Source: Planctomycetota bacterium (lineage in GTDB: Bacteria > Planctomycetota > UBA1135 > GCA-002686595). Taken from it: a DNA stretch of 64,000 nucleotides. The stretch is taken from positions 45,781 to 109,780 of the forward strand of contig JABABA010000010.1 of assembly GCA_014238415.1 (NCBI GenBank). Reading direction: 5' to 3'. Positions within the stretch are counted from its first letter, which is position 1. Every line of letters starts with the position of its first letter. Of the stretch, positions 36,714-46,766 are shown in pieces. Under the pieces are notes generated by a model that saw nothing but the letters and a program-made list of their open reading frames with translations, was not told where the DNA came from and ran no database searches. The position numbers and the translations under genes are program-made.

Positions 36714-38714
36714 TCAGGGCAGAACTCGCAGCACCCGCACCGTGTTTGCACCCAGCAGCAGAATGTGCTCCCGCAGGCCCACCAGATCGCCCCCCAGATC
36801 CTGGCCCAGCAGAGCGGGCGCATCCAGCAGGAGCATCTCCCGGCTGCAGTCGAACAGATAGAGCCGGTGATTGGTGGCCAAAAGGGTGCGGTCCGTGCTG
36901 TGAAGGGGGGTGCCGGTGAAGCGCTCGGCTGGGCCCAGGTGCAGGAGGGGTTCGAGCATGCCATCGGATTCACTGCTCCCACGGTCCAGACCGACCTCGA
37001 GCAGGGCTTCGCGGGCCCCGCTGCGGCCCATCAGGAGCAGGCCCGACTGGCTGGTGCCGGCCAGGTCGAGGGCTTCTCCAAGGTGCAGGATCGGAGCCAG
37101 AAGGGGGGTGGTCCCGGGCTGTGGATTCAGTCGGTACAGGCGATCTGAGTCCCCCGGGGCGACCCAGACCCCAGTTGGGGTGCTCAAGGGAGGACGCGAA
37201 CCGGGCCAGCCGGGGGCATCTGGGTGCCGTCTGCGGGTGCGCAGGGTCCAGAGCAGACGTCCATCCAATTCTACTGCCGCTACCAATCCAGCATTGGTGC
37301 CGCACAAGATGGTCTCCCCGACCAGGGCCAGTGGCATCGAGACCGTGCGCAGTTCCGGTGAGTAACCCAGCAGGCTGGATTCCCGGGTCAGGTCGCTGGA
37401 TTGGGTGATCAGTAGAGAGCGAAGGAGTCTACCGCTGGCCAGATTGAAGCTGATCAGGGAGAGGTCCCCGTCCTGGAAATCGCCGTTCGCCGCCGAACCC
37501 ATGCTGCGCGCCAGCACAAAAAGCTGGCTGCCCACGATCAGGGGGCCAGGTTGATACTCAAGGACTGCTCCCAGGTTCGGGCCGTCATCGGTTGCGCCGG
37601 GCCCTTCCCACTTGAGTCCCCGTCGAGCCCATACCAGGCTCGGGCGGTTCGAGGGCTTGCGTCTGACCATTGCCAGTGCATTGCCTCGTGCGGGTCGCGC
37701 CAGTCCGCGAATTGTGCGTCCGGGCTCTCCTCGATCGATCACCAGCACCACCCGCTCGCCATCGCTGGCGGGCAGCAGGCTCCAGCCCCCGGCGGTGGGA
37801 GCGGCAACCGGGCGCAGCTCTGCGGAACCGGGCAGGCTCCAGTCCTTGAGCATAATGCGTTCCGGCCGCCCTATTCCATCGAGGCTCTTTGGCCCATAGA
37901 ACAAGGCGACGCGTGGACCCTGAACCAGGGCCGATCCGTCGCTCAGTTCCACCGCACCCAGGCGCAGACCACGGCCGAGAGGGACCCGGTTGAGGGAGTG
38001 GGCTGCTACGGCGAAGTTCTCCAGACGATCCTGGCGCACCGCCTTCAATTTCCTGGCACCCAGCAGAGTCTGTTGTCTACCTGGATCCTGGTCAGCCAGA
38101 CTCCCGTGGCGACGCTGCACCGCGGATTGCAGTTTGTTCTGTGCCCCGTGAGGGGTGGAGAGGCGCGAATGGCGTCCGGCCCGCTTCCACCAGAGTCGCG
38201 CCGTGGCGAGGGCACCCTCTTCAGCTGCTCGGTCCCCCAGAATAAGCGCCCCGCGTGCTGCTGCCTGGGTACCAGGATGGGTGCGCTCGATCCTCTCAAG
38301 AACTTCGCTTGGTTGACTGCTCGGCAGACTGGTCAGGGCTTCTGCAGCCAGGGTTTCAAAGCGCTCAGTCCAGAGCAATCGTTGGGTGGGGGGCAGGGCA
38401 CCGATCCTGCGCAGCACAGCTTCTTCTACACCGAAGGTTGTGCGGGTGATTTGTTCTTCGCTCAGACCCGAACCCTGTGCACTCACCGCTGCGCCTTTGG
38501 AGCTGACCAAGAGGGCTCGATGCCAGGCGTCAAAGGCGCGGTTCAACCCGTCATCTTCCCTGACCCTCGCCATCAGGGCATCCCCTTCGGCCATGGCGGT
38601 TTGCGCAGCCTTGTCTGTGTGCTGGAAGGCGGCGCTGCCCAGGGGACCCTCTTGGGGGAAGGCTCCCAGCAGACAACCTGCCAGGAAGGCGATCACCGGT
38701 TGCACCTGGATCAC
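36714..38714 (-). CDS. Exported PQQ-like beta-propeller protein with helical N-terminus
   Basis: A 666-aa protein with signal segment MIQVQPVIAFLAGCLLGAFP. Residues about 30-200 are helical and TPR-like (LERIERTHPGTQAAARGALI, LGDRAAEEGALATARLWW). The rest is a PQQ-like propeller (FNLASGRLLRSLLI, VAAVELDGRLLWTLRT, PSGVWVAP-type strands, RLYLFDCSREMLLLD). The N-terminal part resembles the same part of the 1530-aa protein at 25315-29907 (compare LTQAAARAWLAVGDVEYEAG there), so the two are paralogs. It overlaps the preceding one-TM protein gene by ATGA and is probably in the enolase operon. Confidence 0.7.
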   Translation of the reverse strand: MIQVQPVIAFLAGCLLGAFPQEGPLGSAAFQHTDKAAQTAMAEGDALMARVREDDGLNRAFDAWHRALLVSSKGAAVSAQGSGLSEEQITRTTFGVEEAVLRRIGALPPTQRLLWTERFETLAAEALTSLPSSQPSEVLERIERTHPGTQAAARGALILGDRAAEEGALATARLWWKRAGRHSRLSTPHGAQNKLQSAVQRRHGSLADQDPGRQQTLLGARKLKAVRQDRLENFAVAAHSLNRVPLGRGLRLGAVELSDGSALVQGPRVALFYGPKSLDGIGRPERIMLKDWSLPGSAELRPVAAPTAGGWSLLPASDGERVVLVIDRGEPGRTIRGLARPARGNALAMVRRKPSNRPSLVWARRGLKWEGPGATDDGPNLGAVLEYQPGPLIVGSQLFVLARSMGSAANGDFQDGDLSLISFNLASGRLLRSLLITQSSDLTRESSLLGYSPELRTVSMPLALVGETILCGTNAGLVAAVELDGRLLWTLRTRRRHPDAPGWPGSRPPLSTPTGVWVAPGDSDRLYRLNPQPGTTPLLAPILHLGEALDLAGTSQSGLLLMGRSGAREALLEVGLDRGSSESDGMLEPLLHLGPAERFTGTPLHSTDRTLLATNHRLYLFDCSREMLLLDAPALLGQDLGGDLVGLREHILLLGANTVRVLRVLP

Positions 38715-39103
38715 CGGGAGTCGTCCGCTTGGGGCTGGTCGCCGGTCAGAGCCTTGAGTTCCTGTCGACGGGCCTCTGCCTCTGCATACCAGATGCGTTT
38801 CTTGCGCTCTGGGAACTTCGGATCCTGCCAGGCATCATTCACCCTTAGGGCCTTGTCGTAGAGCTTGCGGCTGCTCTTGTGGCGCTCTTCTACGGCGGGG
38901 CGCTGGGCCTTCAGACGACTGCGCTCCTCCAGGGCTGGTTTGAGCCCCAGAAGCAGGATCTGCAGCAGCAGAACGACGGGTACCCAGAGGGGAGCCCAGT
39001 GCAGCAGGAAGTCCAGCAGCTTGCGGGGAGGTCGAGCGAATGACCTCAAGGTCCCCCCGGAGGGAGGCTCTTGTCCGGATTCTCTTGAGCCGTTGTTCTG
39101 CAA
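38711..39103 (-). CDS. One-TM coiled-coil protein next to enolase; FtsB/DivIC-like candidate
   Basis: A 130-aa protein: a Pro/Gly-rich cytoplasmic N-terminus of about 35 residues, one TM helix (WAPLWVPVVLLLQILLLGL), then a periplasmic charged helix (EERSRLKAQRPAVEERHKSS) and a tail with NDAWQDPKFPERKKRIWYAE. The order short N-terminus, TM, coiled coil, and a DPxxxER-like element is that of FtsB/DivIC. The gene directly follows enolase, as ftsB does in many bacteria. Sequence similarity itself is weak, the N-terminus is long for FtsB, and many Planctomycetota lack FtsZ, so this assignment rests mostly on topology and synteny. Confidence 0.45.
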   Translation of the reverse strand: MQNNGSRESGQEPPSGGTLRSFARPPRKLLDFLLHWAPLWVPVVLLLQILLLGLKPALEERSRLKAQRPAVEERHKSSRKLYDKALRVNDAWQDPKFPERKKRIWYAEAEARRQELKALTGDQPQADDSR

Positions 39104-39142
39104 GGTGTTGACTTGGGGCTGGTTCTGTGTGGTGCCGGGGAA

Positions 39143-40607
<1,465 letters not shown>

Positions 40608-41450
40608 TTGCGACGCGCCAAGTCCCTGCCCAACCTGTTGACCCTCGGCAATGCCTTCCTTGGCTTGCTGGCGATATCCAAGGCCATCGATGCCCTGGTG
40701 CTGGGCACCGATGCGGGCTTTGCTGCTCTATTCGAGACCGCCTGCTGGTTCATATTAGGGGCCATGCTGCTCGACGGTCTGGATGGTCGTGTGGCTCGCA
40801 TGACTGATTCTTTCAGTGATCTGGGGGCCCAGCTCGACTCCTTTGCCGATGCGGTCACCTTTGGCGTGGCTCCAGCGCTGCTGGCCAAGGTCATGCTTGA
40901 GCATCATGGAATTCTGCACCCACGCCTGAACTTCTTTGTGGCTGCTCTCTACTCCCTGATGGCGATCATGCGCCTGGCGCGCTTCAACGTGGCGAGTGAT
41001 CACGACGAGGAAAGCCATCGTTCTTTCCGCGGTCTGCCCTCGCCCGCTGCGGCCGGCACTCTGGTGGCCACAATGATGATGTCCCAGGCCCTGGCTGGAG
41101 GTTCTGGAGAGGGCGCCGAGAGGACCACCCCCATGGAACACGTCCTGGCTCTGATTCCCGAGACCTTGCGCATGAGCATGGGCACTGGGTTGCAGTACTT
41201 GACCTTCTTGCTGCTGCCGGCCCTGGCCCTGTTGATGGTCTCGAAAGTGAAATACACCCACGCCTTCTCCAGGTTGATGAGCGCACGGGGCCGTTGGGCC
41301 ATGGTGCGCCTGGTGCTGTTGCTCTTGTTCCTTGCTCTTGCGCCGGTGCTGACCCTTTTCATTTTGGGCTGGGTCTACCTGCTCACTGGGCTGCTCCCGT
41401 TCCTCCGTCAATGGCGGAATGGGACGCTTGAACGGAATGAGACGGCATGA
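40608..41450 (+). CDS. pssA: CDP-diacylglycerol--serine O-phosphatidyltransferase
   Basis: A 280-aa multi-pass membrane enzyme of the CDP-alcohol phosphatidyltransferase family, making phosphatidylserine. The full signature D-x2-DG-x2-AR-x8-G-x3-D-x3-D is present as D56, D59, G60, A63, R64, G73, D77 and D81. The N-terminus RRAKSLPNLLTLGNAF is typical of bacterial PssA rather than PgsA. The start is TTG 40608, with no visible Shine-Dalgarno; no ATG is available before the conserved region and an in-frame stop lies 21 bases upstream. It overlaps folK by ATGA and heads a biosynthetic operon. Confidence 0.88.
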   Translation: MRRAKSLPNLLTLGNAFLGLLAISKAIDALVLGTDAGFAALFETACWFILGAMLLDGLDGRVARMTDSFSDLGAQLDSFADAVTFGVAPALLAKVMLEHHGILHPRLNFFVAALYSLMAIMRLARFNVASDHDEESHRSFRGLPSPAAAGTLVATMMMSQALAGGSGEGAERTTPMEHVLALIPETLRMSMGTGLQYLTFLLLPALALLMVSKVKYTHAFSRLMSARGRWAMVRLVLLLLFLALAPVLTLFILGWVYLLTGLLPFLRQWRNGTLERNETA

Positions 41451-41938
41451 GCGAGCGTGTGACAGCCGCAATCGCAGTGGGGTCGAATCTGGGCGATCGG
41501 GAACGCAACCTGAAGCGTGCTCAGTCCTTGTTGGAGAAGACTTCTGGCGTAGTTCTTCTGCGGCGCAGCAGTTGGCATGAGACCGAACCCGTGGGGGGTC
41601 CTTCCGATCAAGGTCCCTTTTTGAATGGCGTCTTCCTTGTGGAGACAACCCTCGCGGCGGCGGCCCTCTTGGAAGAACTGCATCGCATCGAAATCAAACT
41701 CGGACGTGAGCGGGCTAATGAACTGCACCATGGCCCACGCACCATGGACTTGGATCTCCTTTGGCATGGAACGACATCTTCCGCAAGGCCTGACTTGACG
41801 CTGCCTCATCATGGTCTGGAGGAGCGCCGATTCGTGTTGGCGCCCTTGGCAGAAATTCTCCCCGAGCACATTCTGCCCGGTTGCGGGCGTAGCGTGCGTG
41901 AACGCCTGGAACAGCTGGAAGCCGCAGCTCTGTCCTGA
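41447..41938 (+). CDS. folK: 2-amino-4-hydroxy-6-hydroxymethyldihydropteridine diphosphokinase
   Basis: A 163-aa HPPK that transfers pyrophosphate from ATP to hydroxymethyl-dihydropterin in folate synthesis. Motifs: AVGSNLGDRERNL (10-22), WHETEPVGGPSDQGPFLNGV (43-62) and the catalytic HHGPRTMDLDLLWHG with metal-binding D101 and D103. The C-terminal LPHHGLEERRFVLAPLAEI is also family-typical. Length is normal. ATG 41447 overlaps the pssA stop, and the end overlaps panC by TGATG. No folB, folP or folE lies in the window. Confidence 0.95.
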   Translation: MSERVTAAIAVGSNLGDRERNLKRAQSLLEKTSGVVLLRRSSWHETEPVGGPSDQGPFLNGVFLVETTLAAAALLEELHRIEIKLGRERANELHHGPRTMDLDLLWHGTTSSARPDLTLPHHGLEERRFVLAPLAEILPEHILPGCGRSVRERLEQLEAAALS

Positions 41939-42834
41939 TGGATATGCTGCATCTGGACAACCCATCAGCGGCCAGTGAATGGTGCGTTCTGCAACGAGAG
42001 CAAGGTCGCAGCCTTGGTTTTGTGGCCACCATGGGCGCACTGCATTCGGGACATATGTCTTTGGTGCGGCGCGCTGCTGCGGAGAATGACCTGGTGGCGG
42101 TCAGCGTGTTCGTCAACCCTCTTCAATTCAACGATCCGGGCGATCTGGACAGTTATCCCCGGCAGTTGGAGGGAGACTGCGCACTAGTGGCAGGAGCCGG
42201 GGGTTCGATGCTCTTCACCGGCAGCCTGGAGGAGTTCTTTCCCGGCAAGCTGGCCCAGGATGGAGGCCTTGAAGCCTCGGCCATGGTAGATCCCGGATCC
42301 GGCGCCGAGGGCTTGGAAGGGGAGTTTCGCCCAGGTCACTTTGCCGGGGTTGCGACCATCGTCAAGCGCCTCTTTGAGGTGACCCAGCCCACACGTGCCT
42401 ATTTCGGTCTCAAGGACTTTCAACAGTGTCTGGTGGTGCGTGATCTGGCGTTTGCACAGGGCAAGCCTGAAGTTGTGCTGTGTCCAACGGTTCGCGAACA
42501 GGATGGACTGGCGCTTTCCTCGCGCAATCTGCTCCTGTCGGATGAGTGGCGGGCAGAGGCTCCCCGAATTCAGCAGGCCCTGCGCGCAACCCGCGCTTTG
42601 TGGCAGCAGGGGCAGCGCGAGGCCTCGATCCTCAGGGCCTGTCTCGTTGAAGGTCTGGCAGACTCTGCCCTGGAGGTGGAGTATGCCGCCGTGCGCGATT
42701 CCCTGAACTGGACCAGAGACGAGCCCGAAGGTTCGTTGGTGCAGGCAGTTGGTTTGGTGGCTGCCAAGGCGGGGGAGGTGCGTTTGATCGACAACCTCTT
42801 GCTGCACATGGACGGGGGCGTCGACAGCGTATGA
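41938..42834 (+). CDS. panC: Pantoate--beta-alanine ligase (pantothenate synthetase)
   Basis: A 298-aa enzyme that joins pantoate and beta-alanine with ATP to give pantothenate. The HxGH-type motif is MGALHSGHMSL (32-42; H36, H39). VSVFVNPLQFNDPGDLDSYP, FRPGHFAGVATIVKRLFE, YFGLKDFQQ and the KMSKS-like ALSSRNLLLS follow in the expected order. Length is normal. It is tightly coupled to folK and ispE by overlaps. panB, panD and panE are not in the window, but the DUF2520 protein two genes downstream may supply ketopantoate reductase activity. Confidence 0.95.
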   Translation: MDMLHLDNPSAASEWCVLQREQGRSLGFVATMGALHSGHMSLVRRAAAENDLVAVSVFVNPLQFNDPGDLDSYPRQLEGDCALVAGAGGSMLFTGSLEEFFPGKLAQDGGLEASAMVDPGSGAEGLEGEFRPGHFAGVATIVKRLFEVTQPTRAYFGLKDFQQCLVVRDLAFAQGKPEVVLCPTVREQDGLALSSRNLLLSDEWRAEAPRIQQALRATRALWQQGQREASILRACLVEGLADSALEVEYAAVRDSLNWTRDEPEGSLVQAVGLVAAKAGEVRLIDNLLLHMDGGVDSV

Positions 42835-43724
42835 ATGAAGTCTCCATCGCTGCGCCAGCCAAAGTCAATCTCGACCTGTTCGTGTTGGGCAAGCGCGGGG
42901 ATGGATTTCATGAACTCAGTACCACCATGATGTTGGTGGGCTTGCAGGACGAGTTGGTCTTGCGCGTAGCGGGAGGCGCTGGGGTACGCCTTGAATTGGA
43001 TGGGCCCGCTCTTGGGGATGACATGCCCGGGGGCTCTTCCAACCTGGCAGTGGCCGCGCTTGAGCAAGGTCTGGCTGCTCTGGAGAAGGGGGGCGTTTCA
43101 GTCCCTGGCGTTGAGCTGAAACTGACCAAGAGGATTCCTTCGGGTGCGGGTCTCGGGGGGGGATCCAGCGATGCAGCGGCGGCCTTGATTGGTCTGCAGG
43201 AGTTGCTGGGGACCCAACTGGATCCAGAAATCTGTGCAGGGATCCTGGCCGACCTTGGCTCCGATTGTGTGTTTTTTCAGGCCGCGCGCTCAACTGGGCT
43301 TGGCCGCTGTACGGGCCGGGGCGAACTGGTCGAGGTCCTGTCTGCGCCTGCGTCCTGGTGGATCGTGTTGCTTACCCCGGATGTGTTTGCTTCCACAAAA
43401 ATGGTATTTGGGGCGTTGGATGTCTCAGCAACCGACGAGATGAGGGAGGCCCCTGGGACCCCTCCCTGGTCGCGCTTGACCGCTCGGGAAGCACGCGCCA
43501 GGCAGCACAATGATCTTCAAGCTCCGGCCCTGCTCGCGATTCCAGAACTGCAGGCCTGGCGCGACCTCTTGCAGGGAGCATTCTTGCTCTCGGGCAGTGG
43601 GTCGAGCTTCTATGCCCTTTGCGAAGATCAGGATGAAGCCCAGACCATGCTGCAAACGGTCCAGACCGCTTGCGATGCTGCGGGATTGGGGCCTCGAATT
43701 CTGAAGGCCCTGCCTTTGTCCTAG
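42831..43724 (+). CDS. ispE: 4-diphosphocytidyl-2-C-methyl-D-erythritol kinase
   Basis: A 297-aa GHMP kinase of the MEP isoprenoid pathway, phosphorylating CDP-ME at the 2-hydroxyl. APAKVNLDLFVLGKRGDGFH (8-27) contains the catalytic Lys K11. The ATP loop is IPSGAGLGGGSSDAAAAL (102-119), with catalytic D114. The third motif is LLSGSGSSFYALCE near the C-terminus. The length fits the family. It overlaps panC by ATGA and is followed after 25 bp by the DUF2520 gene. Confidence 0.95.
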   Translation: MNEVSIAAPAKVNLDLFVLGKRGDGFHELSTTMMLVGLQDELVLRVAGGAGVRLELDGPALGDDMPGGSSNLAVAALEQGLAALEKGGVSVPGVELKLTKRIPSGAGLGGGSSDAAAALIGLQELLGTQLDPEICAGILADLGSDCVFFQAARSTGLGRCTGRGELVEVLSAPASWWIVLLTPDVFASTKMVFGALDVSATDEMREAPGTPPWSRLTAREARARQHNDLQAPALLAIPELQAWRDLLQGAFLLSGSGSSFYALCEDQDEAQTMLQTVQTACDAAGLGPRILKALPLS

Positions 43725-43749
43725 ACTGGAATGCTGAGGCCAGCACTTC

Positions 43750-44553
43750 ATGAGAACCATCCATATTGAAGGAACCGGTCGCGTGGCTCGGGCACTTGCC
43801 CTCAGGCTGGTCGCAGTGGGAAATCGGGTCAGCGTGGGTGGTCGCAATCAGGTTGCGGCGGGGGCGGTTGCCGCTGCGAGCGGTGCTCATCTGCTTGAGC
43901 CAGGTGCTCCTCCCGAGAGCGAAGTGCTCCTGATCCTCGTGCAGGACGATGCTATTGCAGAGGTGGCGGCCGCCCTCGCTCCACGCCTGCAACCCGGCAC
44001 AATCGCCTTGCATTTCAGCGGTTTTCATGACTCCAGCGTGCTCGCCGCCATTGCCAGCCAGGGAACGTCGGTGGGTTGGGCCCATCCCTTGGGGTCGTTT
44101 TCGGGACAGGCCGAGCCAGATTGGATGATGGGCTTGTCCTGGTGTGTGGGGGGCGATCCGGAAGCGGTGAGCGAGGCAAAGGTCCTGGCGCAAGAACTTG
44201 ATGGCAAGCCGTTCCTGCTGGCCGACCGGCCTGGGGCCAAGGCGCGCTATCACGCCGCCGCGTCCTTGCTTGCCGGGGGCAGCGCAGTTCTATTCGATCT
44301 CGCGGAGCAACTGGTAGCCCAGGATCTGCCTGAACCCGGCCTGCTGCGTGATGGCCTGGCCCAGTTGGTTATCAGTATGACCGAACAGGCAGCTAAGGAA
44401 GGGCCGCGGGAGGCTTTGACCGGGCCCGCTGCTCGGGGTGATACATCCGTGCTGGAGGGCCAGCTGGAAGTGATGGATCCCGGGACGCGGAAACTCTACA
44501 GGCAATTGATCGCGCACATGCAGGAGATGGCTTCCGATTCCGAGCAGGGTTGA
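43750..44553 (+). CDS. Rossmann-fold plus DUF2520 protein, possible ketopantoate reductase (PanG-type)
   Basis: A 267-aa protein with an N-terminal NAD(P)-binding fold (IHIEGTGRVARALALRL, GxGxxA-type loop at 8-13) and a helical C-terminal DUF2520 domain (RPGAKARYHAAASLLAGGSA). GWAHPLGSFSG (93-104) is a family-conserved central segment. This domain pair is, from memory, that of the alternative ketopantoate reductase PanG described in Francisella. Here it lies two genes after panC in the same operon, which supports that role but does not prove it. Start ATG 43750 is the only sensible one. Confidence 0.75.
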   Translation: MRTIHIEGTGRVARALALRLVAVGNRVSVGGRNQVAAGAVAAASGAHLLEPGAPPESEVLLILVQDDAIAEVAAALAPRLQPGTIALHFSGFHDSSVLAAIASQGTSVGWAHPLGSFSGQAEPDWMMGLSWCVGGDPEAVSEAKVLAQELDGKPFLLADRPGAKARYHAAASLLAGGSAVLFDLAEQLVAQDLPEPGLLRDGLAQLVISMTEQAAKEGPREALTGPAARGDTSVLEGQLEVMDPGTRKLYRQLIAHMQEMASDSEQG

Positions 44554-44584
44554 AGCCCACTCGTTTGTCTGTCACTGTATAGCA

Positions 44585-46138
44585 ATGGCCGTTGTGACTT
44601 CTTTTTTGGCGCCGGACTGGGCGACCTTGACCCAACGGGTTCTGCGCCAGGCACATCTGGCGGATCTAGTGGAGATACGCCTCGATGAGATTCCGCACCC
44701 CGGGGGCGAAGCTCTGCGCACCTTCTTCAAGTCCTGCCCCAAGCCGGTGATCGTGACTATCGGTGGGCCTGAGGCCTTTGGGACCTTTGCGGGCAGCCAG
44801 GAGGAGCGCTTTGAGCTGTTGCGGGATGCTGCCGTGGCTGGCGCGCGCTTTGTCGACATTGATTGGAGCCTGAGTCTCGAGTTGGGGGAAGTGGAAGCTC
44901 CATGCCACCGCATCGTCAGTCGCCATGAACTTGAGGGTACTCCCGAGGACCTGATGGCTATGGACGAAGAGATGCGCGCGGTGCTCTATGAGGGGGATGC
45001 GATCAAGTTGGTGACCCACGCTACTTGCACTGAAGACGGTCTACGTATGCTGCGTCACTTGCGCCGCACTCGTGGAGGCACGATTGCTTTCTGCTCGGGG
45101 TCAGCGGGCACTTTTACTCGTGTGCTGGCACCAATATTTGGTTCGCCCTTTACCTACGCGGCTCCGGCCATCATGCCCGAGGAAGTGGCTCTTGAGCCCA
45201 GCGCACCAGGGCAGTTGCGTTTGGGGGAATTGCTGGGGATTCTGCCCCCGGGGGGACTCTCCCACGAGACTGCGGTCCTTGGGGTGGTGGGCAACCCCGT
45301 GAAGCACTCTGCATCTCCATTTGTGCACGGCATGGCTCTCAAGCATGTGGGCCTCGACGCGGTCTATGTGGCCTTCGAGCCCGACGACTTTGATTCCTTC
45401 CTGGACCTGGCAGATGACCCGGTTTTCAGAGGGTTGTCGGTCACTGCACCTTTCAAGGCGCGAGCGGCGGCGCGGGCCAGGCGAGTGGAAGATCGCGCCC
45501 AGTCCCTGGGAGCGGTGAACACTTTGGTGCGGCGCAATGATGGTTCCTGGACCGGTGCAAATACGGATTTGAGTGCGGTAAGGACTTGCCTGGAGCGTGC
45601 CTTTGGAGTCTGGTCGAGTGAGCCGGGACGGCCGGTGGGGATGGCGCTGGCCCAGGTGCTGGTACTTGGGACCGGTGGCGCTGCGCGGGCCGCGATCGGG
45701 GCTGCCAAGGACACTGGGGCGAGCGTTTGGGTGGCGGGCCGGGATGCGGATCGGACGGGGATTCTGGCCCATGAGTTGGGTGTCGAGGCGGTGCTCTGGG
45801 AGGAGATTGCCTCATTGTCCTATGACATTCTGATTCACTGCACTCCTGTGGGCTCGGAGGGCGCCGGCTCTGGAGAATCCAATCCTCAAGCAGCGGGCTC
45901 CATGGTCATCCCCGCCGAACTCCTGCGTCCGGGTTCTTTGGTCTTCGATGCGGTCTACCGTCCCTTGCGTACGCCTTTGCTCATCGCCGCCCAGGAGCGG
46001 GGCTGCACGTGCATTCCCGGGGCCGAATGGTTTGTACGCCAGGCCGCTGCCCAGTTCGAGCTGTTCACCAGCCACGAGGCGGATGACGCTCTGTTGCGGG
46101 CCGCTTTTGAAGGCGCTCTGGTCCAGGGCAAGGGATGA
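44585..46138 (+). CDS. aroDE: Bifunctional 3-dehydroquinate dehydratase (type I) / shikimate dehydrogenase
   Basis: A 517-aa fusion catalysing steps three and four of the shikimate pathway. Residues 1-218 are a type I dehydroquinase: LVEIRLDEI (28-36), catalytic H114 in VSRHELEGT, Schiff-base K141 in AIKLVTH, and SGSAGTFTRVLAPIFGSPFT with R179. Residues 230-517 are shikimate dehydrogenase: GNPVKHSASPFVHG (S242, S244), catalytic K291 in VTAPFK, N312 in GAVNTL, GANTD (324-328) and the NADP loop VLGTGGAARAAI. The AroD-AroE fusion is known from plants, chlamydiae and some planctomycetes. It overlaps aroK by ATGA. Confidence 0.95.
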   Translation: MAVVTSFLAPDWATLTQRVLRQAHLADLVEIRLDEIPHPGGEALRTFFKSCPKPVIVTIGGPEAFGTFAGSQEERFELLRDAAVAGARFVDIDWSLSLELGEVEAPCHRIVSRHELEGTPEDLMAMDEEMRAVLYEGDAIKLVTHATCTEDGLRMLRHLRRTRGGTIAFCSGSAGTFTRVLAPIFGSPFTYAAPAIMPEEVALEPSAPGQLRLGELLGILPPGGLSHETAVLGVVGNPVKHSASPFVHGMALKHVGLDAVYVAFEPDDFDSFLDLADDPVFRGLSVTAPFKARAAARARRVEDRAQSLGAVNTLVRRNDGSWTGANTDLSAVRTCLERAFGVWSSEPGRPVGMALAQVLVLGTGGAARAAIGAAKDTGASVWVAGRDADRTGILAHELGVEAVLWEEIASLSYDILIHCTPVGSEGAGSGESNPQAAGSMVIPAELLRPGSLVFDAVYRPLRTPLLIAAQERGCTCIPGAEWFVRQAAAQFELFTSHEADDALLRAAFEGALVQGKG

Positions 46139-46680
46139 GTACGCCAGTCCTGGTGTTGGTTGGCTTGCGTTGCGTGGGCAAGACCACTCTTGGCCATGCT
46201 CTCGCCAACCGATTGGGCTGGGAGTTCTTGGACCTGGACGCGGAACTCGCCAGGCGTACTGGATTCAGTTCTGCCGGAGCCTTGCTGGCGCAAGTGGGGT
46301 TGGAGGGGTTTCGGGACCAGGAACAGGAAGTCCTTCGGGATGTACTGAAAGAGGGCTCGCTGCCGCGCATCCTGGCGACCGGCGGTGGGGTGGTGGAACG
46401 CGAGGAAAATCGCGCGCAGCTTGAGTCTCTGCCTTGCGTTTGGCTCGACACCCCTGTGAACATCTTGGTCGCGCGTGCGGAGCAGGACTCGGTCCTGCGC
46501 CCAAGCCTTACAGACCAGGGAACTGTCCAGGAGTTTGAGCAACTGCACAAGCGCCGCGCCCCTTGGTACGAACAGGTTGCGGGGCCTGCGGTGGAACTTG
46601 GTGGCCTTGAACCGGACGGAGCACTTGATCTTCTTTGGGCTCGCGTGCGGGAACGATTTGAGCACTTTGGAGGACAATAG
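46135..46680 (+). CDS. aroK: Shikimate kinase
   Basis: A 181-aa P-loop kinase that phosphorylates shikimate. Walker A is GLRCVGKT (10-17). Shikimate-binding residues are D33/D35 in FLDLDAEL, R60 in GFRDQEQE and the GGG of ATGGGVVE (83-85). The lid region holds DSVLRPSL. Length is normal. The start ATG 46135 overlaps the end of aroDE, so three consecutive shikimate activities are made from coupled reading frames. It is the last gene of the overlap-coupled series; the next start is 86 bp on. Confidence 0.95.
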   Translation: MSTPVLVLVGLRCVGKTTLGHALANRLGWEFLDLDAELARRTGFSSAGALLAQVGLEGFRDQEQEVLRDVLKEGSLPRILATGGGVVEREENRAQLESLPCVWLDTPVNILVARAEQDSVLRPSLTDQGTVQEFEQLHKRRAPWYEQVAGPAVELGGLEPDGALDLLWARVRERFEHFGGQ

Positions 46681-46766
46681 GACCCATTCATCGCGCTAGG
46701 ATCGGTGGAGTGCAACCGCAAAGGAGATTTCATCGTTCAGCCAACTCTCCCCGAGGGACGCTCTTG

